Positions 17,933 through 27,160 of a stretch of DNA of 64,000 bases are shown here, piece by piece (position 1 is the first letter of the stretch; every line of letters begins with the position of its first letter). The notes beneath the pieces were generated by a model, which was not told where the DNA came from, searched no databases, and worked only from the letters and a program-made list of their open reading frames with translations. Source of the stretch: UBA4802 sp964509195. GTDB taxonomy: Bacteria > Spirochaetota > UBA4802 > UB4802. The stretch is taken from NCBI GenBank assembly GCA_964509195.1, contig CAZDWJ010000002.1, positions 207,146 to 271,145 on the forward strand, written 5' to 3'. The translations under genes and the position numbers were made by a program.

Positions 17933-20299
17933 TTACTTCATCATACCTAAGTATTTTGCTATCTGTGGGTAGAAGTGAACTACTACACCAGCAAATACTA
18001 CTGATACCATGCTCATAAGCTTGAGGAGAATGTTAAGAGATGGTCCAGAAGTATCTTTGAATGGGTCACCAACAGTGTCACCAATAACGCCAGCTTTATG
18101 AGGATCTGATCCCTTTCCACCAAAGTTACCTTTCTCGATATATTTCTTGGCATTATCCCATGCACCACCAGCGTTATTGAGCATACATGCCAGAGAGAAA
18201 CCAGCAGCCAATGCACCTGCAAGTACACCGGTTGTACCAGCAACACCTAACAATAAACCGGCAGCTATCGGAACAATTAATGCTAAAAGTGAAGGAAGAA
18301 TCATCTTCTTCTGTGCACCAGCTGTTGAAATCATAACGCAGCGTGCATAATCTGGCTTCTGTGTCCCCTTAAGTATTCCCGGGAATTCTTTGAACTGTCT
18401 GCGAACTTCTTCAACCATTGCACCTGCAGCTTTCCCAACAGCTTTGATAGTTAGTGCAGCAATTAAGAATGCCATCATTGCACCAAGGAACAATCCAGCA
18501 ATAACCATAGGATTCAGCAGTGTTATATCGTATGCACGTACAAAATCGCCTATTGTTGCATTTCGAATTAAAACATTATTTAAATCAGCCTCAACTGTTG
18601 CTGGTAATATGTTATAGAATTTTACAGCACCTACCTGGAAGAAACCTTCTGCACTGCGTGCTGCATACTTGCTTACCCAAATCTTAACTTCTTCTATATA
18701 GGCAGCGATAAGAGCCATAGCTGTGAGTGCAGCAGAACCAATAGCAAAACCTTTGCCAATAGCAGCAGTAGTATTTCCAAGCATATCAAGTGCATCTGTT
18801 CTGGTTCTTACTTCTTTTCCTAAATGGCTCATTTCAGCGTTTCCACCAGCATTATCTGCAATTGGGCCATAGGCATCAGTTGCAAGAGTGATACCCAGTG
18901 TTGAAAGCATACCAACAGCAGCAAAAGCAATACCATACAGACCTTTTGATACCGCGTTAGGATCAGTTGAAAAACCACCAGCTAAACCAAATGCAGCCAG
19001 TATACCCAATACGATAGTAACAACAGGAATAGCTGTTGACATCATACCAACTGATATACCATCAAGAATACCGGTTGCAGGACCCATTGTGTGCTGTTTT
19101 GCTATTCCCTGTGTTGGTGAATAATCATCAGCAGTGTAATACTCTGTTGATTTACCAATAATCAAACCAGCTATCAAACCAGCAATAGAAGAACCAAAAA
19201 CACCCCATGAAATAATGTTAACATAAGCCAGTACTGCTAATGCAATTATCAATAAAATTGAACTTCCCCATACGCCACGATTTAACGCTTTAAGAAGAGT
19301 TTTCATGGATGCATCTTCTTCTGTTCTTACAAAGAAGATTCCTATAACAGAGAACAGAATACCAAGTCCAGCAACTATCATTGGTGCTATAACTGCATTT
19401 ACATTTTCTATTCCTACAAGGGGGAGTGCGGCACCTAATGCAGCTGTAGAAAGAATTGAACCACAGTATGATTCATAGAGGTCAGCACCCATACCGGCAA
19501 CGTCACCAACGTTGTCGCCAACATTGTCAGCAATTGTTGCTGGGTTACGTGGGTCATCTTCTGGGATTCCGGCTTCAACTTTACCAACCAGGTCAGCACC
19601 AACGTCAGCTGCTTTAGTGTATATACCACCACCAACACGGGCAAACAGAGCCTGAGTGGAAGCACCAAGTCCGAATGTGATCATTGTTGTAGTTATTTCA
19701 ACCAGTTTACCGTGTTTAAACTGTTCTAATGCAGCACCTGAAAGACTGGAAAGGTCAAATGTCTGACCAGCAGTAAGTAAACCTATTTTTTCAGCCAATT
19801 CCTGACTGAAGCCCATGATATTATTGTCATAAACCCAGTTTAAAACGATGTACCAGAGAGAAATGTCAAGTAGACCAAAACCAACTACAACCAGACCCAT
19901 AACAGCACCAGATCTGAATGCAACCTGCAAACCTCTGTTAAGCGATTCTCTAGCACCCTGTGCAGTTCTAGAAGAAGCATTAGTTGCAGTATTCATACCC
20001 AAAAAACCGCATAAACCAGAGAAGAAACCACCAGTTAAAAATGCAAAAGGTACAAATGGATTCTGGATCCCATAATACGCAAGAATAGACAATAAAATTA
20101 CCAGGATCACAAACACCAAAGAGACCACCTTGTACTGTTGCCTAAGATACGCAAAAGCCCCTTCGCGTACAGCCTGAGCAATTTCGACCATTGTTTCATT
20201 TCCTTTATCTGCTTTCATCACCATTTTGTAGAAGATGTAAGCAAATAAAAGAGCGATGATCGACCCAACAGGGGCAATCCAAAAAAGCATACTATCCAT
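17933..20299 (-). CDS. hppA: Membrane-bound ion-pumping pyrophosphatase, K+-dependent type
   Basis: The 788-residue integral membrane enzyme has about 16 membrane spans. It hydrolyses pyrophosphate and pumps Na+ and/or H+ out of the cytoplasm. Catalytic sequences are visible in ADVGADLVGKVEAGIPEDDP, then IADNVGDNVGDVAGMGADL, and the C-terminal GGAWDNAKKYIE with SDPHKAGVIGDTVGDPFKDTSGP. The segment GNTTAAIGKGFAIGSA has Ala and Gly where K+-independent enzymes have Lys and Thr, so it should be the K+-dependent class. Many of those pump Na+, but the cation is inferred. AAGGAG precedes ATG. The gene has a terminator at its end and is monocistronic. Confidence 0.95.
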   Translation of the reverse strand: MDSMLFWIAPVGSIIALLFAYIFYKMVMKADKGNETMVEIAQAVREGAFAYLRQQYKVVSLVFVILVILLSILAYYGIQNPFVPFAFLTGGFFSGLCGFLGMNTATNASSRTAQGARESLNRGLQVAFRSGAVMGLVVVGFGLLDISLWYIVLNWVYDNNIMGFSQELAEKIGLLTAGQTFDLSSLSGAALEQFKHGKLVEITTTMITFGLGASTQALFARVGGGIYTKAADVGADLVGKVEAGIPEDDPRNPATIADNVGDNVGDVAGMGADLYESYCGSILSTAALGAALPLVGIENVNAVIAPMIVAGLGILFSVIGIFFVRTEEDASMKTLLKALNRGVWGSSILLIIALAVLAYVNIISWGVFGSSIAGLIAGLIIGKSTEYYTADDYSPTQGIAKQHTMGPATGILDGISVGMMSTAIPVVTIVLGILAAFGLAGGFSTDPNAVSKGLYGIAFAAVGMLSTLGITLATDAYGPIADNAGGNAEMSHLGKEVRTRTDALDMLGNTTAAIGKGFAIGSAALTAMALIAAYIEEVKIWVSKYAARSAEGFFQVGAVKFYNILPATVEADLNNVLIRNATIGDFVRAYDITLLNPMVIAGLFLGAMMAFLIAALTIKAVGKAAGAMVEEVRRQFKEFPGILKGTQKPDYARCVMISTAGAQKKMILPSLLALIVPIAAGLLLGVAGTTGVLAGALAAGFSLACMLNNAGGAWDNAKKYIEKGNFGGKGSDPHKAGVIGDTVGDPFKDTSGPSLNILLKLMSMVSVVFAGVVVHFYPQIAKYLGMMK

Positions 20300-20465
20300 A
20301 GGGCCACTCCTTTTTATAAATTTTAATACAATTAGTTAAAACAATTAAAATAATAAAGTATTCTTTTGATGTCTAAAAAAAAGAAATACCATTTATTGTC
20401 AAGTGTATTTTAAAATTAAATATGATGCATGCAATTATATAATAACGGCAGTCTAAAAAATCAAA

Positions 20466-20495
20466 TTGACAATTTGTTGTCTCAATTACTACTAT
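20466..20495 (+). promoter_or_regulatory. Promoter of the CBS-domain protein gene
   Basis: TTGACA at 20466-20471 and TACTAT at 20490-20495 are 18 bases apart. The -10 overlaps the left arm of a short inverted repeat, ACTATG (20491-20496) and CATAGT (20503-20508), which could be an operator. Confidence 0.5.
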
Positions 20496-20535
20496 GTAGC
20501 ATCATAGTATAAGGGGGTAATGAATAATATTCTCT

Positions 20536-21378
20536 ATGGCTTCTGATGAGCAAAAGCCCAAAAAATCTAAAAATAATAATACTATTGTGATATTGAAAGA
20601 AAAGTTTTTAAAGTTATTACACAAAAAAGATCAAACTGCCCCAGTAGATAAATTGGCAATCCAGAAACAGGAGATGATTAAGGGTATTTTAAGCCTTTCT
20701 ACAAAAAATGTAAGGGAGGTGATGATACCTCGAGTTGATATTAATGCAGTTGAGGAATTTATATCACTGAAAGAACTGGTAAAAATAATTATCGATGAGG
20801 GGCATTCACGTATACCAGTTTATTCCGGAACTATCGACAACATTACGGGAATTTTGTATGTTAAAGACCTCATGCCATTTATCATTGACAGGCGTATGAA
20901 GTTTAACATTAAAAAACTTTTGCATAAGCCATATTTTGTGCCGGAAACAATGACTCTGGATGAATTACTTCTGCAATTCCAAAAGCAAAATTTGCATTTG
21001 GCGATAGTTGTTGATGAATATGGCGGGGTTGCCGGTATAGTATCACTTGAAGATATTCTTGAAGAGATTGTTGGTGAAATAAGAGATGAATTTGATGAAG
21101 ATGAAATACCTGAAATACAAACCATATCAAAAAACAGTTGGGAGGTTGACTCACGGTTATCGATATCAGATTTCAATGAACACACAGGATGCAGTTTGCC
21201 AGATGAGGAATTTGATACTATTGGAGGTTTTGTGTTTGACCTTTTTGGCAAAATTCCCAAAAAAGATGAACAGATAAAATATAACAATATATCATTTAAA
21301 ATAAAAGATATACAGGGAACCCGCATTGGTAGGATAATTGTATCGCTTATCCAGCAAAAAAATTCTGATAACAATTAA
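20536..21378 (+). CDS. CBS-pair protein of the TlyC/CorC family
   Basis: The 280-residue soluble protein has two CBS domains (about 60-180) beginning with the family motif VREVMIPRVDINAV and including EYGGVAGIVSLEDILEEIVGEI. A C-terminal transporter-associated domain follows (about 190-275). The N-terminal membrane domain of full CNNM/CorC proteins is missing, as in TlyC/CorC. Such proteins are linked to Mg2+/Co2+ efflux; the older haemolysin label is not supported here. The start has no well-placed ribosome site: GGGGG lies 18 bases upstream, and an 8-codon reading frame (20520-20546) overlaps the start codon. Confidence 0.82.
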   Translation: MASDEQKPKKSKNNNTIVILKEKFLKLLHKKDQTAPVDKLAIQKQEMIKGILSLSTKNVREVMIPRVDINAVEEFISLKELVKIIIDEGHSRIPVYSGTIDNITGILYVKDLMPFIIDRRMKFNIKKLLHKPYFVPETMTLDELLLQFQKQNLHLAIVVDEYGGVAGIVSLEDILEEIVGEIRDEFDEDEIPEIQTISKNSWEVDSRLSISDFNEHTGCSLPDEEFDTIGGFVFDLFGKIPKKDEQIKYNNISFKIKDIQGTRIGRIIVSLIQQKNSDNN

Positions 21379-21384
21379 CATGCT

Positions 21385-22125
21385 ATGGAAATCCAGAAAA
21401 CAGAAGGAATTGTATTACGAAAAATTCCAATTCTGGAGGCAGATATTACTGATATTATTTATACCAGGGATCATGGGAAGCGGACCTTTATATTTAAGGG
21501 CATAAAAAAAACAAAACGCCGTAGTTTATCCGCAATTGAGCCGGGAAGCATTGTACATCTAGTATATTATCATGATGAACAAAAAGCAATGCTCAATGTT
21601 AAGGAATTTTCCTCCATAGTTGATACATTATCTTTAAGAGATAATTATCAGTCAATGATGACTCTTTTTCTATTGCTGGAAGTTGTTGATAAAACCACTG
21701 GATATAGTGATCAGAATGTAAAAATATACAGGCTTTTAAAAGGAGCTATCGAAACACTACATAAAACCGATGCATATTATTTTTTTGCATTAGCATTTAT
21801 TACACATTATTTAAAAATATCAGGCATATTGCCGGATTTTTTTCATTGTACAATATGCCAAAAAGATATTATAACCGACATGTATTTAACTGAATATCAA
21901 CTCAATGCCTTTTGCAATAACTGTGCACCTCACAATGCATTTTTATTTAAAGCGATAGCTCCCTTAATACATGAGATATTGGTTAAAAGATTTCTGGATA
22001 TAGAGATTAATAAATATAATTCATCTGATATACAAAAACTTCTCTTTCATATATTGTTGTTTATTGATCATTATTTTAATATACATATAAAAACAAAAGA
22101 ATTATTATTTAATAGTACAAAATAA
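21385..22125 (+). CDS. recO: DNA repair protein RecO
   Basis: The 246-residue protein starts with the RecO OB-fold (EIQKTEGIVLRKIPILEADI). It has a helical C-terminal domain with a four-cysteine zinc site (Cys155, Cys158, Cys177, Cys180). RecO loads RecA on SSB-coated single strands together with RecR in gap repair. It starts six bases after the CBS-domain gene and is probably translated from the same message; recO beside a CBS/hemolysin-type gene is a common pairing. No strong ribosome site is seen before ATG. Confidence 0.85.
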   Translation: MEIQKTEGIVLRKIPILEADITDIIYTRDHGKRTFIFKGIKKTKRRSLSAIEPGSIVHLVYYHDEQKAMLNVKEFSSIVDTLSLRDNYQSMMTLFLLLEVVDKTTGYSDQNVKIYRLLKGAIETLHKTDAYYFFALAFITHYLKISGILPDFFHCTICQKDIITDMYLTEYQLNAFCNNCAPHNAFLFKAIAPLIHEILVKRFLDIEINKYNSSDIQKLLFHILLFIDHYFNIHIKTKELLFNSTK

Positions 22126-22163
22126 TAAATACTATAATATATAATATTATTATTAAATATATA

Positions 22164-22191
22164 TTGACATATAGTGCTATTAATATATCAT
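22164..22191 (+). promoter_or_regulatory. Possible promoter of the outer-membrane protein gene
   Basis: TTGACA at 22164-22169 and TATCAT at 22186-22191 are 16 bases apart, in an AT-only stretch where chance matches are common. Confidence 0.35.
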
Positions 22192-22231
22192 TAGTATACA
22201 TTTATTACTATTATTTTAAGGAGGATGTTTT

Positions 22232-23005
22232 ATGTATAAACGCCTATTTATTATTTTCTTTGCAGTACTTGTTATTTCAAGTATTTCAGTACTTCCCGGT
22301 TATGCATGTTTTGATACTTTTCTGTTTTTACACCATAAATCAATGGTGTATCCAACAGGTTATTTTGCTGCTGATGTGTTGGGTGAGTATTCTTTCAACA
22401 ATACAGATGCACCTGATCAGGATTCATATTTTACCAATTACAGTATGTATTATGGATTGGCTGACAGAGTGTCGGTACAATTAGGCCTAACTCAGGCTGA
22501 AACGACACGAGCGGAAAATAAATATAGTACTGAATCATGGTCAGTGAGAGGTGTATATAATGCAATCCGTGCTAACAGCGGGAATTATTTCATGGATTTG
22601 GTTGCAGAGCATCATACAGGGGTTGATATTGATGAAAATATGGCTCACTTTTCAATTCCAAATCTATTTTATGTATCAAATTTTATTGTAGTAATCCATC
22701 CAGTGTATGAAATGACTTACAGCAAGAATGAAAGAGAACATACTTTTGGTGGTCATGGTGGTGTGTTTTATAATATTAATAATACAGGAATTATTGGAAT
22801 TGGTGGTGAATTTGCTTCAGCACAATCAAGCAGTGCACTGGGTAAACGATTTACTGAAGGTGAAGCTGCTGCAAGTCTTTTTATAGGATTTAACCTTGGA
22901 AATATTTATTTTCAAAATGAGTTTGCAAAAGGATTAAACAATTCAAGAGATTTTGGTTTTGCAGCAACACTTAAATTCTTTTTTAATGCAGGAATGAGTA
23001 TATAA
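22232..23005 (+). CDS. Secreted, probable outer-membrane beta-barrel protein
   Basis: The 257-residue protein has a signal peptide (about residues 1-25, ending PGYA). Behind it lies a series of short amphipathic strands with alternating hydrophobic residues and many Gly and aromatic residues, for example YGLADRVSVQLGLTQ and GGVFYNINNTGIIGIGGEF. It ends in a strand with aromatic residues, as outer-membrane barrels do. AAGGAGGATGTTTT precedes ATG and a strong terminator follows. I do not recognise a named family; a small porin-like barrel is inferred. Confidence 0.65.
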   Translation: MYKRLFIIFFAVLVISSISVLPGYACFDTFLFLHHKSMVYPTGYFAADVLGEYSFNNTDAPDQDSYFTNYSMYYGLADRVSVQLGLTQAETTRAENKYSTESWSVRGVYNAIRANSGNYFMDLVAEHHTGVDIDENMAHFSIPNLFYVSNFIVVIHPVYEMTYSKNEREHTFGGHGGVFYNINNTGIIGIGGEFASAQSSSALGKRFTEGEAAASLFIGFNLGNIYFQNEFAKGLNNSRDFGFAATLKFFFNAGMSI

Positions 23006-23013
23006 CGTAACTA

Positions 23014-23050
23014 AAAAAGGCACGGTTAAAACCGTGCCTTTTTAATTTTT
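23014..23050. terminator. Bidirectional terminator
   Basis: AAAAAGGCACGGT (23014-23026) pairs with ACCGTGCCTTTTT (23031-23043), with T-rich tracts on both sides. It separates the outer-membrane protein gene from the convergent etfA. Confidence 0.92.
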
Positions 23051-23068
23051 ATTAAATTAAAACAAATA

Positions 23069-24019
23069 TTACAGCTGTTCCATAATCGCGGGTATTACTT
23101 CAAAAAGATCACCTACGATACCATAGGTAGCAATGTTGAAAATTGGTGCTTCAGGATCTTTATTAATAGCAACGATTACCTTAGAACCTTTCATACCTGC
23201 TACGTGCTGAATAGCACCTGAAATACCACACGCTATATAGAGATCAGGGGTAACAGTTTTACCTGACTGACCAACCTGACGAGCAGCATCTGTCCAGCCG
23301 GCATCAACTACAGGTCGTGATGCAGCATATTCGCCACCTAGTTTCTTTGCTAAATTAACAATAACATCATTGTATTTATCCTTTTCTTTAGTTCCTCTAC
23401 CACCAGATACGATGATCTTAGCCTGTGAAATGTCAACTGAACCTGCCATGGTTTCGACAAACTGTTTAAATTTTCTGCGTGGTTCAGGGATTGAAGCTGA
23501 TACTGCTGTTACTGAACCTGCGCCACCTGCAGCCTCTTTTTCAAAAGCGCCCTTTTCAAATGTTGCAATAAATTTATCAGTTTTAACTGAACGCTGCTCC
23601 TGTATTTTGCCATTATAGGTATTTCGGGTAAATACAACAGCCCCACCCTGGACTTCAAATTTGTTGCAGTTTGTAACTATACCACATCCTAAATTCATAG
23701 CTAATTTAGCAGCATAGTCGGTGCCATCGTAGGTATGCGGTACTAATACACCTTTAACATCCTGTGCTTCTACCACTGCTTTAGCAGCAGCAACATATGT
23801 ATCAGCACTATATACTTCAAGTTTAGGGTCTACTACTGCAAATACTTCTGGAATATATTGTGCAACTTCCTTTGCTAAACTGTCATCTTTATAAAAAACT
23901 GCAGCAGCAGGGGATGCACCCATTGCAGATGCTAATGCTTTAGCAGCTTTGCAAAGTTCTAATGTAGCATCGCTAATTTTTCCATTTCTCTGTTCTGCTA
24001 TTACTAATATACGTGCCAT
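23069..24019 (-). CDS. etfA: Electron transfer flavoprotein alpha subunit (set 1)
   Basis: The 316-residue subunit carries the FAD-binding C-terminal domain: SRPVVDAGWTDAARQVGQSGKT, LYIACGISGAIQHVAGM and VAINKDPEAPIFNIATYGI are all canonical. With EtfB it passes electrons from acyl-CoA dehydrogenases to the quinone pool or to another acceptor. AAGGGGGTACACA precedes ATG. It lies 11 bases after etfB in a two-gene operon that ends in a strong terminator. No dehydrogenase is adjacent, so this is probably the general ETF; a second, divergent copy is at 49388. Confidence 0.95.
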   Translation of the reverse strand: MARILVIAEQRNGKISDATLELCKAAKALASAMGASPAAAVFYKDDSLAKEVAQYIPEVFAVVDPKLEVYSADTYVAAAKAVVEAQDVKGVLVPHTYDGTDYAAKLAMNLGCGIVTNCNKFEVQGGAVVFTRNTYNGKIQEQRSVKTDKFIATFEKGAFEKEAAGGAGSVTAVSASIPEPRRKFKQFVETMAGSVDISQAKIIVSGGRGTKEKDKYNDVIVNLAKKLGGEYAASRPVVDAGWTDAARQVGQSGKTVTPDLYIACGISGAIQHVAGMKGSKVIVAINKDPEAPIFNIATYGIVGDLFEVIPAIMEQL

Positions 24020-24030
24020 TGTGTACCCCC

Positions 24031-24819
24031 TTATATCACTTTAGCTTCATTGCGTAATTTTTCAACAAGCTTAGCAGCAGCGGTTTTTGCATCACCTTCT
24101 ATTATTTCAGCCTTATGGTCTGAAACAGGGAAGAACATCTTAACGAATTTGGTTTTTGAGCCAGCATCACCAACTGTAGCTACGCCTAAGTCAGCGGCTT
24201 TCTTGACATCAAGTCGTTTCTTCTTAGCTTTCATAATACCCGGAAGGGTTGGATACCGTGGCTGATTAATACCTGACTGAATTGTAAGAACTGCAGGCAT
24301 TGCCATTTCTAACACTTCATTAAGTCCGCCTTCAAGCTCACGGTTAACAGTCATAGATTTTCCATCGCCACCAACTTCAATTTTTACCACATTAGTACAA
24401 TGTGGCATGCCAAGCATGTCAGCAATCATAACACCAGTCACTGCTGCCTGGTCATCTTCTGCCTGTACACCAGTCAAAACCAGATCAACACCACCCAGGC
24501 TTTCAACAGCTTTGCACAGTGCTGATGCAACTACGAAATTGTCGCCTGCATCAACCTGTTCATCCTGAATCTGGATACCCCAGTCGCCACCCATTGCAAA
24601 TGCCTGACGAATTTCTTTTGATGCACGCTCAGGACCAGCTGAAATAATGATTACTTCACCACCAAACTTCTCCTTCAGTTGCAGCGCAGCCTCAACAGCA
24701 TATTCATCAAAATCATTCATTTTGAAAGCAATCTGGGATTCGTCGATCTTACTGTCGCCAATAATTTTGAATTTGGATTCCATATCTGGAACCTGCTTAA
24801 CTAAGACAGCTATCTTCAT
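24031..24819 (-). CDS. etfB: Electron transfer flavoprotein beta subunit (set 1)
   Basis: The 262-residue subunit starts MKIAVLVKQVPDMES and contains FKMNDFDEYAVEAALQLKE and DLVLTGVQAEDDQAAVTGVMIADML. The ETF-beta signature region follows, VNRELEGGLNEVLEMAMPAVLTIQ, then PRYPTLPGIMKAKKK. It binds AMP and docks to EtfA. AAAGGGAGTGGGACT precedes ATG. First gene of the etfBA operon. Confidence 0.95.
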   Translation of the reverse strand: MKIAVLVKQVPDMESKFKIIGDSKIDESQIAFKMNDFDEYAVEAALQLKEKFGGEVIIISAGPERASKEIRQAFAMGGDWGIQIQDEQVDAGDNFVVASALCKAVESLGGVDLVLTGVQAEDDQAAVTGVMIADMLGMPHCTNVVKIEVGGDGKSMTVNRELEGGLNEVLEMAMPAVLTIQSGINQPRYPTLPGIMKAKKKRLDVKKAADLGVATVGDAGSKTKFVKMFFPVSDHKAEIIEGDAKTAAAKLVEKLRNEAKVI

Positions 24820-24880
24820 AGTCCCACTCCCTTTTATAAAATTTTATGCAAAAAAATTAGAATAAGCCCATTTGTGCGCA

Positions 24881-24908
24881 ATGGTATAAATTGCTTTTTA
24901 TATGTCAA
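24881..24908 (-). promoter_or_regulatory. Promoter of etfBA (set 1)
   Basis: On the minus strand TTGACA (24903-24908) and TACCAT (24881-24886) are 16 bases apart, about 60 bases before the etfB start. Confidence 0.5.
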
Positions 24909-25051
24909 GATTTATTAGTATATTTCATTCTATAAATTTTATATACACTAAATTATATAGTGTTTATTGTGAAAATGATAGGTAATGTTTTATTGCATTA
25001 GGGATGTTTAAAAAAATAGAATTTTAGTGAATTTTAGAATTATAAAATTTA

Positions 25052-27046
25052 TTATTTTATCTTTTTTGCACGGCGTTTTGCAACGGGATATACTTCCTGA
25101 CCTTTTGAGAGTAAATCAATATCTTTGGGGTTTAGCGGTTTGGCAAGAAGGACTCGGGTATCCACTTCTTTCACCTGCAAGAGTACTTTTTTTCGGGGTT
25201 TTTCAGAATCAATTGTATCATCATTATCAACAAAGGTTTCCAGAATACTTTCAAGTTCAATGCCATCTAAGCTGCCTAAATTAATTGCAACCATATCATC
25301 AGAATATGACTGTATTTTGCCCCAATATGGTATAGCCGAATATAGTTTTTTTGCCACATCCAGTGATATGGTGTGCAATGAATACTTACTGTTATCTGAT
25401 ACAGTAAAATGTGCTATTACGACGCCGGTTTTAGTATCCATCAATTTTGCATTAACTTCAATGTATCTATCGGAAAGTATATATTCTCCGTATAAGATAT
25501 ATGATATTTGAGGTATTTCGTTAGAGTTAATTGTTTCATTAAGAATGCTAAGTATATCATCTAAATTATTTGTTGGGAATTTTGCAACAATTCCCTGGCG
25601 CTTCGACAATGAAAAATTTCTATATCTTCCAAACTGTCCCATAGCAAAGTTTATTGAATTGGCTATTACTGCACCTGCATCAGCAAATGCAGGTACTGCA
25701 ACATCAGGTGTGAAATTAAGAACCAGTACCAATGGAACATCCCGTGGCAATTCTTCTTTATCATAGCCTAAACGGAAAAACAACTTATCCCTTCGTTTCA
25801 TCACTGCAATACTCATAATATCCTGAGTTTTTTGTGTAGGATTAAGAGCATGCATTTTTTTAATTTCATCAAAGTATAGTTCAAAATAACCTAATGTTTC
25901 ATATATGCGCATTAATTCCTGGCGTGCAGTGCTATTATTTGGGTTCAATGCTAATGACAATCGTACAAAAAACAGTGATAAATCGGGAAAGCCTTTTTTG
26001 CGCAATTCCTGTGATGAAGTAAAATCGTCGTTGCTACTCTGTATTCTTACAGGATGTCCTATTTTAATGTGTTCCAATAAACTGAGCTGTCGCATCTTCA
26101 TTGCAATAAGGCTATTAAGATTGTCTTTTGATAGCGCCTTTTCATAATATGTAAGAGCCTGGTTTACTTCGCCTTTGTATTCATACATTAAGCCTAGATT
26201 ATAATAAATTTCATTGCTGGCAATGTGTGGATAATTGGTAACTATCGCCTCGTAATATGATATAGCATTTTGATAATCCCCCTGAACATACAACAAAAAT
26301 CCCATATCCCGGTTTGCCTGAAGATGCGTTTTATTTATTATTAACGCTTTTTGTAATTCATCAACAGCCTGGTTAAGATATGCTCTGTCGCCAGAATAAA
26401 AGTATTTTAGGTACAATAGTTCAGCAAGTTTCACGAATGCGTCAGGATATGTTTCCTTAGCGTCAATGGCTTTTTTAACAAAGGTTATTGCATCATCAAA
26501 TCGCTTGTCTTTTGCCTTAATATCAGCATATAATAACAGTGCATCATAATAATAGGGGTCATTCTGCAAAATACGGTCAAGAAGACGTTTTGTCCAGAGC
26601 ATCTTGCCCATCTTGTAATAAAGGTATGCCATCCCATACCGTGATTCATTATTGGTGTACGATAACTCATTTAAAGTATCATACAGTTTCATTGCTTCAC
26701 GGTAACGACCCAAACCGGTATACGCTTTAGCCATTCCCAGCAGCGCCTGTTCATTATTGGGGTATAGTTTTAGCACTTTCTCAAAAAGCTTGACTGATTC
26801 ACTGTAGCCTTCGGTTTTGATATACGCATATCCTAACCCAAGCAATGCTTCTTTATATTTTGGATTCTGTACAAGGGCACTCTGAAAAGAAACAATTGCC
26901 GAATATGCATTACCTGTTTCTAAGCTTTCCCAACCTTTTTTATTGTGATAAATAGCGTTTTTCTGCTGTTGTTTTACTGGTTCCTGACCATAAAGTATTA
27001 TTGAACAGCAAAGAAAAAGAAGTATAGCGATATTTTTTCTGCTCAT
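25052..27046 (-). CDS. Secreted TPR protein with C-terminal CsgG/LpoB-like domain
   Basis: The 664-residue protein has a signal peptide (about 1-20, LFLCCSIILYGQE). About nine TPR repeats follow across residues 30-320, with clear units such as YKEALLGLGYAYIKTEGYSE and NEIYYNLGLMYEYKGEVNQA. The C-terminal third contains VLVLNFTPD and ILYGEYILSDRYIEVNAKLMD, which resembles the FlgO/CsgG/LpoB fold of periplasmic scaffold proteins. It probably works as a periplasmic assembly platform; partners are unknown. Monocistronic; no strong ribosome site. The protein at 58407 shares a similar N-terminal fold. Confidence 0.75.
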   Translation of the reverse strand: MSRKNIAILLFLCCSIILYGQEPVKQQQKNAIYHNKKGWESLETGNAYSAIVSFQSALVQNPKYKEALLGLGYAYIKTEGYSESVKLFEKVLKLYPNNEQALLGMAKAYTGLGRYREAMKLYDTLNELSYTNNESRYGMAYLYYKMGKMLWTKRLLDRILQNDPYYYDALLLYADIKAKDKRFDDAITFVKKAIDAKETYPDAFVKLAELLYLKYFYSGDRAYLNQAVDELQKALIINKTHLQANRDMGFLLYVQGDYQNAISYYEAIVTNYPHIASNEIYYNLGLMYEYKGEVNQALTYYEKALSKDNLNSLIAMKMRQLSLLEHIKIGHPVRIQSSNDDFTSSQELRKKGFPDLSLFFVRLSLALNPNNSTARQELMRIYETLGYFELYFDEIKKMHALNPTQKTQDIMSIAVMKRRDKLFFRLGYDKEELPRDVPLVLVLNFTPDVAVPAFADAGAVIANSINFAMGQFGRYRNFSLSKRQGIVAKFPTNNLDDILSILNETINSNEIPQISYILYGEYILSDRYIEVNAKLMDTKTGVVIAHFTVSDNSKYSLHTISLDVAKKLYSAIPYWGKIQSYSDDMVAINLGSLDGIELESILETFVDNDDTIDSEKPRKKVLLQVKEVDTRVLLAKPLNPKDIDLLSKGQEVYPVAKRRAKKIK

Positions 27047-27160
27047 TTGTTTTTTTATTGATAAAATTATAGTATTAAAAGCCAGAGTTATTAGATAGCA
27101 AACTTATTCTTGAAGTCAACAAAATATTTATTTTATTACAAGTAAATAAAAATTATCATA

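Noticed and set aside
20820..21374. 184-codon minus-strand frame
   Set aside because: Lies wholly inside the CBS-domain gene on the opposite strand; rich in Ser/Ile and without a ribosome site or family resemblance.
22164..22484. 106-codon plus-strand frame
   Set aside because: Overlaps the signal peptide and start of the outer-membrane protein in another frame; the latter has the ribosome site.
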